64,000 bases of DNA, taken from positions 992,001-1,056,000 of the forward strand of contig CP018628.1 in NCBI GenBank assembly GCA_002271215.1, read 5' to 3'. Of the stretch, positions 29,792-40,994 are shown one piece after another. The position numbers and the translations under genes are program-made. A model generated the notes under the pieces. The model ran no database searches and was not told the DNA's origin. It saw only the letters and a list, made by a program, of their open reading frames with translations. The stretch's first letter is position 1. Each line of letters begins with the position of its first letter. The DNA comes from Lelliottia jeotgali. GTDB lineage: Bacteria > Pseudomonadota > Gammaproteobacteria > Enterobacterales > Enterobacteriaceae.

Positions 29792-31609
29792 ATGTTGAAC
29801 GCCTGGCACCTTCCGGTTGCCCCATTTGTTAAGCAAAACAAAGACAATTTAGTGATTACGCTCTGGCTGACAGGAGAAAATCAGCCGGAGCGCGTCATGC
29901 TGCGCGCCGAAGTCGATAACGAAGAGACGGCGCTGACGATGCACAAACTGCGCAGTCAGCCGCAGCCTGGCGTCACCGCCTGGCGGGCGACTATCGATCT
30001 GTCTCAGGGGCAGGCGCGCCGTCGCTACAGCTTTAAGCTGCTGTGGAATAACCGCCAGCTGTGGTTTACCCCGCAGGGCTTTAGCCGTTTTCCACCCGCG
30101 CGGCTGGAGCAGTTTGCCGTCGATTATCCGGACCACGGCCCGCAGTGGGTCAACGATCAGGTCTTCTATCAGATCTTCCCCGATCGCTTTGCCCGAAGCC
30201 AGCAGCGCACGGCACAGCAGGATCAGGTCTATTACCATCACGCGGCAGGTCACGACATTATTCGTAAAGCGTGGGATGAACCTCTGACGGCGCAGGCGGG
30301 CGGTTCGACCTTTTACGGCGGCGATCTCGATGGGATCAGCGAAAAACTGCCGTACCTGAAAAAGCTGGGTGTGACGGCGCTGTACCTGAATCCGGTGTTT
30401 AAGGCCCCGAGCGTACACAAATACGATACCGAAGATTATCGCCATGTCGACGAGCAGTTTGGCGGCGATGAGGCCTTGCTGCGTCTGCGGGAAAACACCC
30501 TTCGCGAGGGGATGCGCCTGATTCTCGACGGCGTGTTTAACCACAGCGGGGATTCTCACGCCTGGTTTGACCGGCATAACCGCGCCACCGGTGGGGCCTG
30601 TCACAATCCTGAATCCGCCCAGCGCGACTGGTACAGTTTTAACGAAGAGGGCCGGGCGCTCGACTGGCTCGGTTATCCCAGCCTGCCGAAACTCGATTTT
30701 CAGTCTCCGACGCTGGTGGAGGAGATTTACGGCGGGGAAGACAGCATCGTTCGCCACTGGCTGAAAGCGCCGTGGAACATGGACGGCTGGCGGCTAGACG
30801 TGGTGCATATGCTCGGTGAAGCGGGCGGGGCGCGAAATAATCTTCAGCACGTGACTGGCATCACTCAGGCAGCAAAAGCTGCAAAGCCCGACGCCTTTGT
30901 GTTCGGCGAGCATTTTGGCGATGCGCGTCAATGGCTTCAGGCCGATGCAGAAGATGCCTCGATGAACTATCGTGGGTTTACCTTCCCAGTGTGGGGTTTC
31001 CTCGCGAATACTGATATCTCTTACGATCCGCAGCACATCGATGCGGAAACCTGCATGGCGTGGATGGACAACTATCGCGCCAGCCTGTCGCATCAGCAGC
31101 AGCTGCGGATGTTTAACCAGCTCGACAGCCACGATACCGCGCGCTTTAAATCCCTGTTGGGCAAAGACGTGGCGCGCTTGCCGTTAGCCGTCACCTGGCT
31201 CTTTACCTGGCCGGGCGTGCCGTGCATTTATTACGGCGACGAAGTGGGGCTGGAAGGCAACAACGATCCGTTCTGCCGCAAGACTTTCCCGTGGGAGAGC
31301 GAGAAGCAGGACAAAAACCTGCTGGCGCTGTATCAACGTCTGGCGAAATTGCGTAAGCATAATCAGGCGCTGCGCTACGGTGGTTGTCAGGTGGTCTATG
31401 CGCACAATCATGTGGTGGTGTTTGCCCGCGTCTATAACCAGCAGCGCGTGCTGGTGGCGATCAACCGTGGCGAAGCCTGTGAAGTGGTGCTCGATGATTC
31501 CCCACTGCTCAATCTCCAGACCTGGCAGTTGAAAGAGGGTAAAGGCGATATACAGGAAGGCGTGCTGTCGCTGCCTGCGATTTCCGCCTCCATCTGGTTC
31601 GGTAATTAA
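29792..31609 (+). CDS. malZ: MalZ, maltodextrin glucosidase
   Basis: A cytoplasmic GH13 enzyme of 605 residues that removes glucose from the reducing end of maltodextrins. The start ATG 29792 gives [15 protein letters not shown] as in E. coli and has AAAGGGG at a suitable distance; 13 in-frame codons before it are excluded. The N-terminal beta domain covers about 1-120. The catalytic barrel has [20 protein letters not shown] (nucleophile Asp), FGEHFG (acid/base Glu) and FNQLDSHD (third acid). Regulated by MalT. Confidence 0.95.
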   Translation: MLNAWHLPVAPFVKQNKDNLVITLWLTGENQPERVMLRAEVDNEETALTMHKLRSQPQPGVTAWRATIDLSQGQARRRYSFKLLWNNRQLWFTPQGFSRFPPARLEQFAVDYPDHGPQWVNDQVFYQIFPDRFARSQQRTAQQDQVYYHHAAGHDIIRKAWDEPLTAQAGGSTFYGGDLDGISEKLPYLKKLGVTALYLNPVFKAPSVHKYDTEDYRHVDEQFGGDEALLRLRENTLREGMRLILDGVFNHSGDSHAWFDRHNRATGGACHNPESAQRDWYSFNEEGRALDWLGYPSLPKLDFQSPTLVEEIYGGEDSIVRHWLKAPWNMDGWRLDVVHMLGEAGGARNNLQHVTGITQAAKAAKPDAFVFGEHFGDARQWLQADAEDASMNYRGFTFPVWGFLANTDISYDPQHIDAETCMAWMDNYRASLSHQQQLRMFNQLDSHDTARFKSLLGKDVARLPLAVTWLFTWPGVPCIYYGDEVGLEGNNDPFCRKTFPWESEKQDKNLLALYQRLAKLRKHNQALRYGGCQVVYAHNHVVVFARVYNQQRVLVAINRGEACEVVLDDSPLLNLQTWQLKEGKGDIQEGVLSLPAISASIWFGN

Positions 31610-31616
31610 CGCTTTT

Positions 31617-31645
31617 CTGCAACGAGCATCTGCCGCTCGTTGCAG
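31617..31645 (+). terminator. hairpin after malZ
   Basis: Perfect 11-base arms ctgcaacgagc/gctcgttgcag, loop of 7, with no T run after it; terminator or mRNA 3'-end stabiliser. Confidence 0.5.
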
Positions 31646-31809
31646 AATATTCCCGCATGTTGTTCTGTTTAATTAAACAGAGCGGACAAATATCTTTAAT
31701 ATCCCCTCAATCAATACTCGCTATACTCAATTTGCTTTATCAGTCAGGGCCCGACCTCATATAGCACACATTTAGTTTTCTTTTAACATATTGATTAAAA
31801 GGTACATTT

Positions 31810-32451
31810 ATGTCTATCCGCGAACTGATTGACCCATCAAACTCGACGCTTATTTTTATAGACCACCAGCCGCAAATGTCTTTTGGCGTGGCGAATATTG
31901 ACCGCCAACTCCTTAAGAATAATACGGTTGCGTTGGCGAAAGCGGGCAAAATATTTGATGTGCCGGTTATCTATACCTCGGTCGAAACAAAAAGTTTTAG
32001 CGGTTATATCTGGCCGGAATTACTGGCGGTTCACCCGGATGTGAAGCCGATTGAACGCACATCGATGAACTCCTGGGAAGATGATGCGTTTGTTGCGGCG
32101 GTTAAAGCAACGGGCCGCAAAAAACTCATCATCTCGGCCCTGTGGACCGAAGTGTGCCTGACCTTCCCGGCGCTGATGGCGTTGGACGAAGGGTTCGAAG
32201 TCTACGTGGTGACCGACACCTCCGGCGGCACTTCTGTGGATGCCCACGAACGCTCCATCGACCGCATGGTGCAGGCTGGTGCGGTTCCGGTGACCTGGCA
32301 GCAGGTGCTGCTGGAGTACCAGCGCGACTGGTCTCGCAAAGAGACTTACGACGCGGTGATGGATCTGGTGCGTGAGCACAGCGGCGCTTACGGGATGGGC
32401 GTCGATTATGCCTATACCCTGGTTCACGGCGCGCCTGAGCGTAAAGCCTAA
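31810..32451 (+). CDS. YcaC-like isochorismatase-fold hydrolase
   Basis: A 213-residue cysteine hydrolase of the YcaC type. Asp18 (LIFIDHQPQMSF) and the nucleophile Cys in LIISALWTEVCLTFPALMAL are in place. The usual Lys region reads IERTSMNSWEDDAF, where the catalytic Lys is not obvious and Arg may stand in for it. AAAAGG precedes the ATG. It is the first of three same-strand genes (gaps of 53 and 20 bases), probably an operon. The substrate is unknown. The locus is absent between malZ and acpH in K-12. Confidence 0.8.
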   Translation: MSIRELIDPSNSTLIFIDHQPQMSFGVANIDRQLLKNNTVALAKAGKIFDVPVIYTSVETKSFSGYIWPELLAVHPDVKPIERTSMNSWEDDAFVAAVKATGRKKLIISALWTEVCLTFPALMALDEGFEVYVVTDTSGGTSVDAHERSIDRMVQAGAVPVTWQQVLLEYQRDWSRKETYDAVMDLVREHSGAYGMGVDYAYTLVHGAPERKA

Positions 32452-32504
32452 CCCTCCCGGCGGGTCGATTTGACCCGCCATTTTCATCAGACCTGGACAT
32501 CCTC

Positions 32505-33050
32505 ATGGCGCAAAATTCACATGTGACGCTGGTGATCACGCATACCTTGCTGGCAGGACAGGCGGCGCGCTACGAACAGTGGCTCGGCAAAATCATGCCC
32601 GTTGCCGCGGAATTCCCCGGACATCTTGGTGCGAATGTCATTCGCTCGACAGAAGGACAGAATCTGTGGACGGTCATCATTCGCTTCGACACCATCGAAC
32701 ATTTATACGCCTGGACGCAGTCCGACACGCGTTCGGTGCTGGTGAAGGAAATTGAACCGCTGCTAGCCGAAGGGGATAAAACGGAAGTGCGCACCGAGGC
32801 CGCGTTCTGGTTTACGCCGCCGGAAACGCACGTGCGTAAACCCAAGCAGTGGAAACAGTTTCTGGTCACGCTGATGGTTATTTTCCCCAGCACGCTGGTG
32901 GTGCCGCAACTCACCGGGGCGTTACTTCCAGGCCTGAAAGGGTCTCTTTTCCTGCATTTGATTAACGATGCTTGTGTGGTCGCGCTGGTGGTCTGGCTGT
33001 GGATGCCCATCGTGACCCGCCTGTTCGCCGGGTGGCTGAAAAAAGCCTGA
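32505..33050 (+). CDS. antibiotic biosynthesis monooxygenase-like protein with two membrane helices
   Basis: A 181-residue protein: an N-terminal ABM-type ferredoxin-like domain (about 7-100, with TLVITHTLLAGQAARYEQWL and VIIRFDTIEHLYAWTQSD), then a basic linker and two hydrophobic helices (about 118-140 and 148-172). The ABM fold would face the cytoplasm. ABM proteins oxidise quinone-like or aromatic compounds, or act as dimeric binding proteins; the membrane-anchored form has no firm function that I know of. Middle gene of the three-gene cluster. Confidence 0.75.
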   Translation: MAQNSHVTLVITHTLLAGQAARYEQWLGKIMPVAAEFPGHLGANVIRSTEGQNLWTVIIRFDTIEHLYAWTQSDTRSVLVKEIEPLLAEGDKTEVRTEAAFWFTPPETHVRKPKQWKQFLVTLMVIFPSTLVVPQLTGALLPGLKGSLFLHLINDACVVALVVWLWMPIVTRLFAGWLKKA

Positions 33051-33070
33051 CCGGCTCAAAGGAGTACGTT

Positions 33071-34939
33071 ATGTCTCAAACTGCCACACTGATCTTAACC
33101 AAAGGTCAGATCCACACCCTGGATCGTGAAAATCCGCTCACCGAGGCGGTGGCAATCGCCAACGGCAAGATCCTCGCCACCGGCAATCACGATCGGGTGA
33201 TGAGTTATGCCACCGAAGGCACGCAAATTGTCGATCTGAAAGGGAGTACGGTGATTCCTGGACTCAACGATTCGCACCTGCACCTGATTCGTGGTGGGCT
33301 GAATTACAACCTCGAACTACGCTGGGAAGGCGTGCCATCTCTGGCCGATGCATTGCGGATGCTCAAAGAGCAGGCCGATCGCACCCCGACACCGCAGTGG
33401 GTACGCGTGGTCGGCGGCTGGAGTGAATTTCAGTTTGCCGAACGGCGGATGCCTACGATTCAGGAGCTGAACGACGCCGCGCCAGACACGCCGGTGTTTG
33501 TGCTGCATCTCTACGATCGCGCGCTGCTCAACCGCGCGGCGCTGAAAGCCGTCGGTTACACCAAAGAGACGCCGAACCCGCCGGGCGGCGAGATCGTGCG
33601 GGACAACAACGGCAACCCGACCGGGATGCTGATCGCCAAACCGAACGCGATGATCCTCTATTCGACGCTGGCGAAAGGGCCGAAACTGCCGCTGGAACAA
33701 CAGGTAAACTCGACTCGCCAGTTTATGCGTGAACTCAATCGTTTAGGATTAACCAGTGCGATTGATGCGGGCGGCGGTTTCCAGAATTACCCGGAAGATT
33801 ACGAAATCATCGAAGAGCTGCATGCCAAAGAGCAGATGACGATCCGCATCGCCTATAACCTCTTTACCCAGCGTCCGAAGCAGGAGCTGGAAGATTTCGA
33901 GCGCTGGACCGATATGCTCAAACCGGGGCAGGGGACTGACTTCTATCGCGCCAACGGGGCGGGTGAAATGCTGGTCTTCTCGGCGGCGGATTTTGAAGAC
34001 TTCCTCCAGCCGCGCCCGGATCTGCCGGAAGGGATGGAAGACGAGCTAGAGCGCGTGGTGCGTCATCTGGTGGAACAGCGATGGCCGTTCCGTCTTCACG
34101 CCACTTACGACGAGTCCATCAGCCGGATGCTGGACGTGTTCGAGAAAGTGAACCGCGATATTCCATTTAACGGCCTACACTGGTTCTTCGATCACGCTGA
34201 AACCATCACTGAGCGCAATATCGAACGCGTCAAAGCGCTGGGTGGTGGCATCGCGGTGCAGCACCGTATGGCGTTCCAGGGCGAGTATTTTGTCGATCGT
34301 TACGGTAAAGAGGCGGTGAAACACACGCCGCCGGTGGCGAAAATGCTGGAGCTGGATGTGCCGGTAGGTTTAGGCACCGATGCCACTCGTGTGGCGAGCT
34401 ACAATCCGTGGACCGCGCTGTACTGGCTGGTTTCCGGTCGCACTGTTGGCGGGCTGTCGATGTATGACGACAGCAACCGCCTGCCACGTGATATCGCACT
34501 GGAACTGTGGACGGCGGGCAGCGCGTGGTTCTCCAGCGAGCAGGGCAAGAAAGGGCGCATCGTCGAAGGGCAGCTCGCGGATCTGGTGGTGTTGTCGAAA
34601 GATTACTTCAGTGTGGCGGAAGAGGAGATCAAAGGCATCGAGTCGGTGCTGACGGTGGTGGACGGGAAAGTGGTGTACGCCGCCGGGCAGTTTAGCCCGC
34701 TGTCGCCGCCGCCGATCCCTGTTCTGCCCGAGTGGTCTCCGGTGGTGAAGGTGCCGGGGCATTATCGCTCTGCGCCGCCGGTTGCCTCAAATGTCGGTGC
34801 TGTAGTGCAGATGCATCAGTGCATCGGTAGCTGCGGTGTGCATGGGCATCAGCACGGCATTACTCGCCAGTCTGGCGTTCCGGTGTCGGACGACCAGGCG
34901 TTCTGGGGCGTGTTGGGGTGTTCGTGTTTCGCGTTTTAG
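33071..34939 (+). CDS. YtcJ-like amidohydrolase with Cys/His-rich tail
   Basis: A 622-residue metal-dependent amidohydrolase of the YtcJ/amidohydrolase-3 family. The start is ATG 33071 with AAAGGAG 6 bases upstream; 33 in-frame codons before it overlap the previous gene. Metal motif NDSHLHLIRGG is near residue 70, and WFFDHAETITERNIERV, IAVQHRMAFQG and GLGTDATRVASYNPW carry the other expected His/Asp ligands. After the barrel come a Pro-rich stretch (about 545-570) and a tail with MHQCIGSCGVHGHQHG and ending CSCFAF, which looks able to bind a metal ion. Relatives cleave N-formyl or cyclic amides. The substrate here is unknown. Confidence 0.8.
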   Translation: MSQTATLILTKGQIHTLDRENPLTEAVAIANGKILATGNHDRVMSYATEGTQIVDLKGSTVIPGLNDSHLHLIRGGLNYNLELRWEGVPSLADALRMLKEQADRTPTPQWVRVVGGWSEFQFAERRMPTIQELNDAAPDTPVFVLHLYDRALLNRAALKAVGYTKETPNPPGGEIVRDNNGNPTGMLIAKPNAMILYSTLAKGPKLPLEQQVNSTRQFMRELNRLGLTSAIDAGGGFQNYPEDYEIIEELHAKEQMTIRIAYNLFTQRPKQELEDFERWTDMLKPGQGTDFYRANGAGEMLVFSAADFEDFLQPRPDLPEGMEDELERVVRHLVEQRWPFRLHATYDESISRMLDVFEKVNRDIPFNGLHWFFDHAETITERNIERVKALGGGIAVQHRMAFQGEYFVDRYGKEAVKHTPPVAKMLELDVPVGLGTDATRVASYNPWTALYWLVSGRTVGGLSMYDDSNRLPRDIALELWTAGSAWFSSEQGKKGRIVEGQLADLVVLSKDYFSVAEEEIKGIESVLTVVDGKVVYAAGQFSPLSPPPIPVLPEWSPVVKVPGHYRSAPPVASNVGAVVQMHQCIGSCGVHGHQHGITRQSGVPVSDDQAFWGVLGCSCFAF

Positions 34940-34957
34940 TGTGACAATTTACGGTTT

Positions 34958-34991
34958 TGTAGGCCGGATAAGGCGAAGCCGCCACCCGGCG
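34958..34991. repeat. REP (palindromic unit) element
   Basis: gtaggccggataaggcgaag then ccgccacccggc, the standard enterobacterial REP pattern, just after the amidohydrolase stop. Confidence 0.85.
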
Positions 34992-35012
34992 CAAGGGCGG
35001 GATTGGTGCGGC

Positions 35013-35053
35013 CTGGTGCCCTCACCCCAACCCTCTCCCACGGGGAGAGGGAG
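35013..35053. repeat. CCCTCTCCC palindromic repeat, copy B
   Basis: Inverted copy: ccctcaccccaa then ccctctccc-acg-gggagaggg. Its reverse complement is nearly identical to copy C at 49056, including the flanking gaggtgagggcatcaggccgcac-like part. Confidence 0.8.
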
Positions 35054-35057
35054 AAAC

Positions 35058-35086
35058 AAAAAAGGCTCGCATTTGCGAGCCTTTTA
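35058..35086. terminator. bidirectional terminator
   Basis: aaaggctcgc-attt-gcgagccttt with A and T runs on either side, serving the peroxiredoxin gene on the minus strand and the cluster on the plus strand. Confidence 0.85.
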
Positions 35087-35100
35087 TCATCCGTTGCCGA

Positions 35101-35703
35101 TTACAGGCTGGATACGTTCTCAGACAGGTATTTAGCCACGCCGTCCGGAGACGCGTTCATGCCTTCTTTCCCTTTTTCCCACTGAGCCGGGCACACTTCG
35201 CCGTGCTCTTCGTGGAATTGCAGCGCGTCAACCATGCGCAGCATTTCGTCAACGTTACGGCCCAGTGGCAGATCGTTTACTACCTGGTGACGCACGATGC
35301 CGTTCGCGTCGATCAGGAAGGAGCCGCGCAGTGCCACGCCAGCGTCCGGGTGTTCGATACCGTATGCCTGCTGGATTTCACGTTTGATGTCCGCAACCAT
35401 TGCGTATTTCACTGCACCGATGCCGCCTTTGTCGACAGGGGTGTTACGCCATGCGTTGTGTACAAATTCGGAGTCGAAGGAAACACCGACAACTTCAACG
35501 CCACGTTTCTGGAATTCTTCGTAACGTTTGTCGAATGCGATCAGTTCTGATGGGCAAACGAAGGTGAAGTCCATTGGCCAGAAGAACAGAACGGTAGCTT
35601 TACCGTTGGTGTGCTGTTTGAAGTTGAAGTTCTCAACGATTTCACCGTTACCGAGAACGGCAGCAGCTGTAAAATCCGGAGCCGGACGAGTGACCAGAAC
35701 CAT
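35101..35703 (-). CDS. typical 2-Cys peroxiredoxin (AhpC/TsaA type)
   Basis: A 200-residue peroxiredoxin that reduces hydrogen peroxide and organic peroxides. Peroxidatic Cys50 is in DFTFVCPSEL and resolving Cys171 in EEHGEVCPAQW, the typical 2-Cys layout. It is distinct from the 187-residue AhpC of the ahpCF operon and no ahpF is nearby, so thioredoxin or another reductant should recycle it. As I recall, Salmonella has a similar gene (tsaA) near malZ/acpH, so it is part of the wider family backbone and lost in K-12. GGAGAA precedes the ATG. Confidence 0.88.
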   Translation of the reverse strand: MVLVTRPAPDFTAAAVLGNGEIVENFNFKQHTNGKATVLFFWPMDFTFVCPSELIAFDKRYEEFQKRGVEVVGVSFDSEFVHNAWRNTPVDKGGIGAVKYAMVADIKREIQQAYGIEHPDAGVALRGSFLIDANGIVRHQVVNDLPLGRNVDEMLRMVDALQFHEEHGEVCPAQWEKGKEGMNASPDGVAKYLSENVSSL

Positions 35704-35830
35704 GTGATTCTCCTGTAGTTACTGAGGTTATTTGGAACGCAACGCGGGCCAGTATAGAGAGTGTTCAGGGTTAAGACAAAGAGGCACGGGCAATCGTTCA
35801 GCCAGTTTTTACCTATCAATCACACTTCTA

Positions 35831-36412
35831 TTAAAGTTGTTTGTTTTTCGCCTGCGCCATCATACGCGGATAGAACTGCCAGAAGCGAGCTTCCAGTGCA
35901 TCATAATGGGTATCCAGATCCTGCCAGGAGTCGCGCAGGGCATCGAGTCGCGGACGACGACTGGCCATGCCGTTCAGCACCCGCTGGATAAACTCCATAT
36001 CGCGATAGCGCTCTAGCCAGCGTTCAGACCACAGATAATCATTCAGATTAACAAAGCGCGGAGGCGACTCCGGCAAAATTAACGCTACCTGCGAATGGGC
36101 ATAGCGGACAAATTCAGGTAGTGGCATGTCTGGCGACAGTTGCGCCCAATGGCGTGACAGAAAGTGATCCCACATCACATCCAGCGTAATGGGTGCGACG
36201 CGCCGGGTTTCGGGACGAAACCACGCTTTGGCTTCTTTCACTTCCGGTAGGTTATCGGTCAATACATCAATGCGACGATGCATGAAAATACCGTCCACCA
36301 CCTCGGCAGAATAGTCGTCTGCCGGGTTGCCGCGAACAAAATCGGCCAGCAAATTACCGGAAAGTGAGCTGTCAGCGAGGTGGGCGAGGTGCAAGTGAGC
36401 GAGAAAATTCAT
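35831..36412 (-). CDS. acpH: acyl carrier protein phosphodiesterase
   Basis: A 193-residue HD-like hydrolase that removes the 4'-phosphopantetheine group from holo-ACP. The N-terminus [20 protein letters not shown] has the conserved His pair, followed by [21 protein letters not shown] (metal His-Arg-Arg-x-Asp) and [11 protein letters not shown]. Same position and direction as E. coli acpH, divergent from queA. Confidence 0.93.
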   Translation of the reverse strand: MNFLAHLHLAHLADSSLSGNLLADFVRGNPADDYSAEVVDGIFMHRRIDVLTDNLPEVKEAKAWFRPETRRVAPITLDVMWDHFLSRHWAQLSPDMPLPEFVRYAHSQVALILPESPPRFVNLNDYLWSERWLERYRDMEFIQRVLNGMASRRPRLDALRDSWQDLDTHYDALEARFWQFYPRMMAQAKNKQL

Positions 36413-36503
36413 GCGTTTTGGTATCCGGATACGGCTAGTTGTTGCAGCAAAGAGGTGTGAGCACTAGACTAAGCCGCCTGTTTTTAAGTCACGAGTATAT
36501 GTC

Positions 36504-37574
36504 ATGCGCGTCGCCGATTTCTCCTTTGAATTACCTGAATCCCTGATTGCCCACTATCCGCAGCCGGAGCGCAGTGGTTGCCGCTTGCTGTCACTGGACG
36601 GGCCAACGGGCGCGCTGACGCACGGTACTTTCACCGATTTGCTCGACAAGCTCAACCCTGGCGATCTGCTGGTCTTTAACAATACCCGCGTGATCCCGGC
36701 GCGCCTGTTTGGCCGTAAAGCCAGCGGCGGCAAGATTGAAGTGCTGGTTGAGCGCATGCTCGATGACAAACGTATTTTGGCACATATTCGCGCCTCCAAA
36801 GCGCCAAAGCCGGGTGCGGAACTGCTGCTGGGCGATGATGAAAGCATCAACGCGACGATGACGGCCCGCCACGGCGCGCTGTTTGAAGTCGAGTTTAATG
36901 ATGAACGCCCGGTGCTGGATATTCTGAATGCTATCGGCCACATGCCGCTGCCGCCGTATATCGACCGCCCGGATGAAGATGCTGACCGCGAGCTGTATCA
37001 GACGGTCTACAGCGAAAAACCAGGCGCTGTCGCGGCACCGACCGCCGGTCTGCACTTTGATGAACCGCTGCTGGCAAAACTGCGTGAGAAAGGCATCGAG
37101 ATGGCGTTTGTGACGCTGCACGTCGGCGCGGGGACCTTCCAGCCGGTGCGCGTAGACTCTATCGAAGATCACATCATGCACTCCGAATATGCCGAAGTGC
37201 CGCAAGAGGTGGTTGACGCAGTACTGGCGGCGAAAGCGCGCAACAGCCGTGTGATTGCCGTCGGCACCACGTCCGTTCGATCGCTTGAGAGCGCAGCGCA
37301 GGCGGCAAAAACTGACCTGATCGAGCCCTTCTTCGGTGATACGCAGATCTTCATCTATCCAGGTTATCAATACAAAGTGATTGATGCGCTGGTGACCAAC
37401 TTCCATCTGCCTGAATCGACTTTGATTATGCTGGTGTCGGCATTTGCCGGTTATCAGAACACCATGAATGCCTATAAGGCTGCGGTAGAACAAAATTATC
37501 GCTTTTTTAGTTACGGTGACGCGATGTTTATCACGTACAATCCGTCCGCTATTCAGGAACGCGTTGGGGAATAA
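36504..37574 (+). CDS. queA: S-adenosylmethionine:tRNA ribosyltransferase-isomerase
   Basis: A 356-residue enzyme that adds epoxycyclopentanediol from SAM to preQ1 in tRNA, giving epoxyqueuosine. Conserved family parts are [32 protein letters not shown] and [11 protein letters not shown] (here [12 protein letters not shown]). First gene of the queA-tgt-yajC-secD-secF operon; tgt follows after 54 bases. Full length. Confidence 0.96.
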   Translation: MRVADFSFELPESLIAHYPQPERSGCRLLSLDGPTGALTHGTFTDLLDKLNPGDLLVFNNTRVIPARLFGRKASGGKIEVLVERMLDDKRILAHIRASKAPKPGAELLLGDDESINATMTARHGALFEVEFNDERPVLDILNAIGHMPLPPYIDRPDEDADRELYQTVYSEKPGAVAAPTAGLHFDEPLLAKLREKGIEMAFVTLHVGAGTFQPVRVDSIEDHIMHSEYAEVPQEVVDAVLAAKARNSRVIAVGTTSVRSLESAAQAAKTDLIEPFFGDTQIFIYPGYQYKVIDALVTNFHLPESTLIMLVSAFAGYQNTMNAYKAAVEQNYRFFSYGDAMFITYNPSAIQERVGE

Positions 37575-38756
<1,182 letters not shown>

Positions 38757-38777
38757 TTTAATAATGAGGGAATTTGA

Positions 38778-39110
38778 ATGAGCTTTTTTATTTCTGATGC
38801 GGTAGCAGCAACTGGCGCACCGTCGCAGGGCAGCCCGATGTCTCTGATTCTGATGCTGGTGGTGTTTGGTCTGATCTTCTATTTCATGATCCTGCGTCCA
38901 CAGCAGAAACGCACCAAAGAACACAAAAACCTGATGAGCTCCATCGCGAAAGGCGATGAAGTGCTGACGAGTGGCGGTCTGGTGGGTCGCGTGACGAAAG
39001 TGGCTGAAACCGGCTACATCTCTATCGCGCTGAACGATACCACTGAAGTGGTTATCAAACGTGACTTCGTTGCTGCCGTACTGCCGAAAGGCACGATGAA
39101 GGCGCTGTAA
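38778..39110 (+). CDS. yajC: YajC, Sec translocase accessory subunit
   Basis: A 110-residue single-pass membrane protein that associates with SecDF-YidC. The membrane helix is at about 21-42 (LILMLVVFGLIFYFMIL), followed by RPQQKRTKEH and a small cytoplasmic domain with GDEVLTSGGLVGRV. GAGGG precedes the ATG. It lies between tgt and secD, as is usual. Confidence 0.95.
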   Translation: MSFFISDAVAATGAPSQGSPMSLILMLVVFGLIFYFMILRPQQKRTKEHKNLMSSIAKGDEVLTSGGLVGRVTKVAETGYISIALNDTTEVVIKRDFVAAVLPKGTMKAL

Positions 39111-39136
39111 TCTAACTTTTCCCATAGGGAACTGCC

Positions 39137-40984
39137 GTGTTAAACCGTTATCCTTTGTGGAAGTACATCATGCTGGTCGTCGTGATTATCGTCGGCCTGC
39201 TGTACGCACTTCCCAACCTGTATGGTGAGGATCCGGCCGTTCAAATCACTGGCGCGCGCGGTGTCGCCGCCAGTGAGCAAACGCTGATCCAGGTCCAGAA
39301 AACGTTACAAGAAGAAAAAATTACCGCTAAGTCTGTGGCACTGGAAGAGGGCGCAATTCTTGCTCGCTTCGACACCACCGACACGCAGCTCCGCGCACGT
39401 GAAGCGCTGATGGGCGTGCTGGGTGACAAATATGTCGTGGCGTTAAACCTTGCTCCTGCAACCCCGCGTTGGTTAGCCTCCATCAATGCAGAGCCGATGA
39501 AACTCGGTCTTGATCTGCGTGGCGGCGTTCACTTCCTGATGGAAGTGGATATGGATACCGCGCTCGGCAAGCTGCAGGAACAGAACATTGATAGCCTGCG
39601 CAGCGATCTGCGTGAAAAAAGCATTCCTTACACCACCGTGCGTAAGGAAGATAACTACGGTCTGAGCATTACGTTCCGTGACGCCACGGCGCGCGATCAG
39701 GCAGTGGATTATCTGACTGCTCGTCACCGCGATCTGGTGATTTCTCGCCAGGGTAGCAATCAGCTGCGTGCGGTCATGACCGATCAACGTCTGAGCGAAG
39801 CGCGTGAATATGCGGTTCAGCAGAACATCAACATCCTGCGTAACCGTGTGAACCAACTGGGTGTTGCTGAGCCACTGGTGCAGCGTCAGGGTGCTGACCG
39901 TATCGTGGTTGAACTGCCGGGTATTCAGGATACCGCGCGTGCCAAAGAGATTTTGGGTGCGACGGCAACGCTGGAATTCCGTCTGGTGAACACCAATGTG
40001 GATCAATCCGCAGCGGCGTCCGGGCGTGTACCGGGTGATTCCGAAGTGAAACAGACCCGTGAAGGCCAGCCAGTTGTGCTGTACAAACGCGTGATTCTGA
40101 CCGGTGACCATATCACCGACTCCACTTCCAACCAGGATGAATACAATCAGCCGCAGGTTAACATCTCGCTTGATAGCGCAGGTGGTAACATCATGTCCAA
40201 CTTCACGAAGGATAACATCGGTAAACCGATGGCGACCCTGTTCGTGGAGTACAAAGACAGCGGTAAAAAAGATGCCAACGGTCGTGCGATTCTGGTGAAA
40301 GAGGAAGAGGTGATTAACATCGCCAACATCCAGTCTCGCCTGGGTAACAGCTTCCGTATTACCGGTATCAACAACCCGAACGAAGCGCGTCAGCTCTCTC
40401 TGCTGCTGCGTGCCGGTGCGCTGATTGCGCCAATTCAGATTGTTGAAGAACGCACCATTGGTCCTACTCTGGGTATGCAAAACATCACTCAGGGCCTGGA
40501 AGCGTGTCTGGCTGGTCTGGCGGTATCCATCATCTTCATGCTGTTCTTCTATAAGAAGTTTGGCCTGATTGCGACCTCCGCGCTGCTGGCAAACCTGGTG
40601 TTGATCATCGGGATTATGTCTCTGCTGCCAGGGGCGACGCTGACTATGCCGGGTATTGCGGGTATCGTTCTAACCCTTGCGGTGGCGGTCGACGCCAACG
40701 TATTGATAAACGAACGTATCAAAGAAGAACTGAGCAATGGTCGCTCCGTACAACAGGCGATTGATGAAGGCTATAAAGGCGCTTTCAGCTCCATCTTCGA
40801 TGCGAACGTAACAACACTGATTAAGGTTCTGATCCTGTACGCAGTGGGTACCGGCGCGATCAAAGGCTTTGCTATCACTACCGGTATCGGTGTGGCAACG
40901 TCGATGTTTACCGCTATTGTCGGCACCCGTGCCATCGTGAACCTGCTGTATGGCGGCAAGCGCGTCAAAAAGCTGTCTATCTGA
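39137..40984 (+). CDS. secD: SecD, protein export membrane protein
   Basis: A 615-residue RND-type subunit that with SecF uses the proton gradient to pull proteins out of SecYEG on the periplasmic side. It starts at GTG 39137 with AGGGA upstream. There is one N-terminal membrane segment (about 8-27), a large periplasmic domain (about 30-450) with [16 protein letters not shown] at its start, and five C-terminal segments with [20 protein letters not shown], including the proton-relay Asp in AVDANV. Confidence 0.97.
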   Translation: MLNRYPLWKYIMLVVVIIVGLLYALPNLYGEDPAVQITGARGVAASEQTLIQVQKTLQEEKITAKSVALEEGAILARFDTTDTQLRAREALMGVLGDKYVVALNLAPATPRWLASINAEPMKLGLDLRGGVHFLMEVDMDTALGKLQEQNIDSLRSDLREKSIPYTTVRKEDNYGLSITFRDATARDQAVDYLTARHRDLVISRQGSNQLRAVMTDQRLSEAREYAVQQNINILRNRVNQLGVAEPLVQRQGADRIVVELPGIQDTARAKEILGATATLEFRLVNTNVDQSAAASGRVPGDSEVKQTREGQPVVLYKRVILTGDHITDSTSNQDEYNQPQVNISLDSAGGNIMSNFTKDNIGKPMATLFVEYKDSGKKDANGRAILVKEEEVINIANIQSRLGNSFRITGINNPNEARQLSLLLRAGALIAPIQIVEERTIGPTLGMQNITQGLEACLAGLAVSIIFMLFFYKKFGLIATSALLANLVLIIGIMSLLPGATLTMPGIAGIVLTLAVAVDANVLINERIKEELSNGRSVQQAIDEGYKGAFSSIFDANVTTLIKVLILYAVGTGAIKGFAITTGIGVATSMFTAIVGTRAIVNLLYGGKRVKKLSI

Positions 40985-40994
40985 GGAGTGCGTT

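Noticed and set aside
39473..40480. Long open frame antisense to secD
   Set aside because: Shadow of a highly expressed gene with strong codon bias; no recognisable domain.
40950..40994. Upstream extension of secF into secD
   Set aside because: Overlaps secD and has no family homology; GTG 40995 has a good ribosome site.
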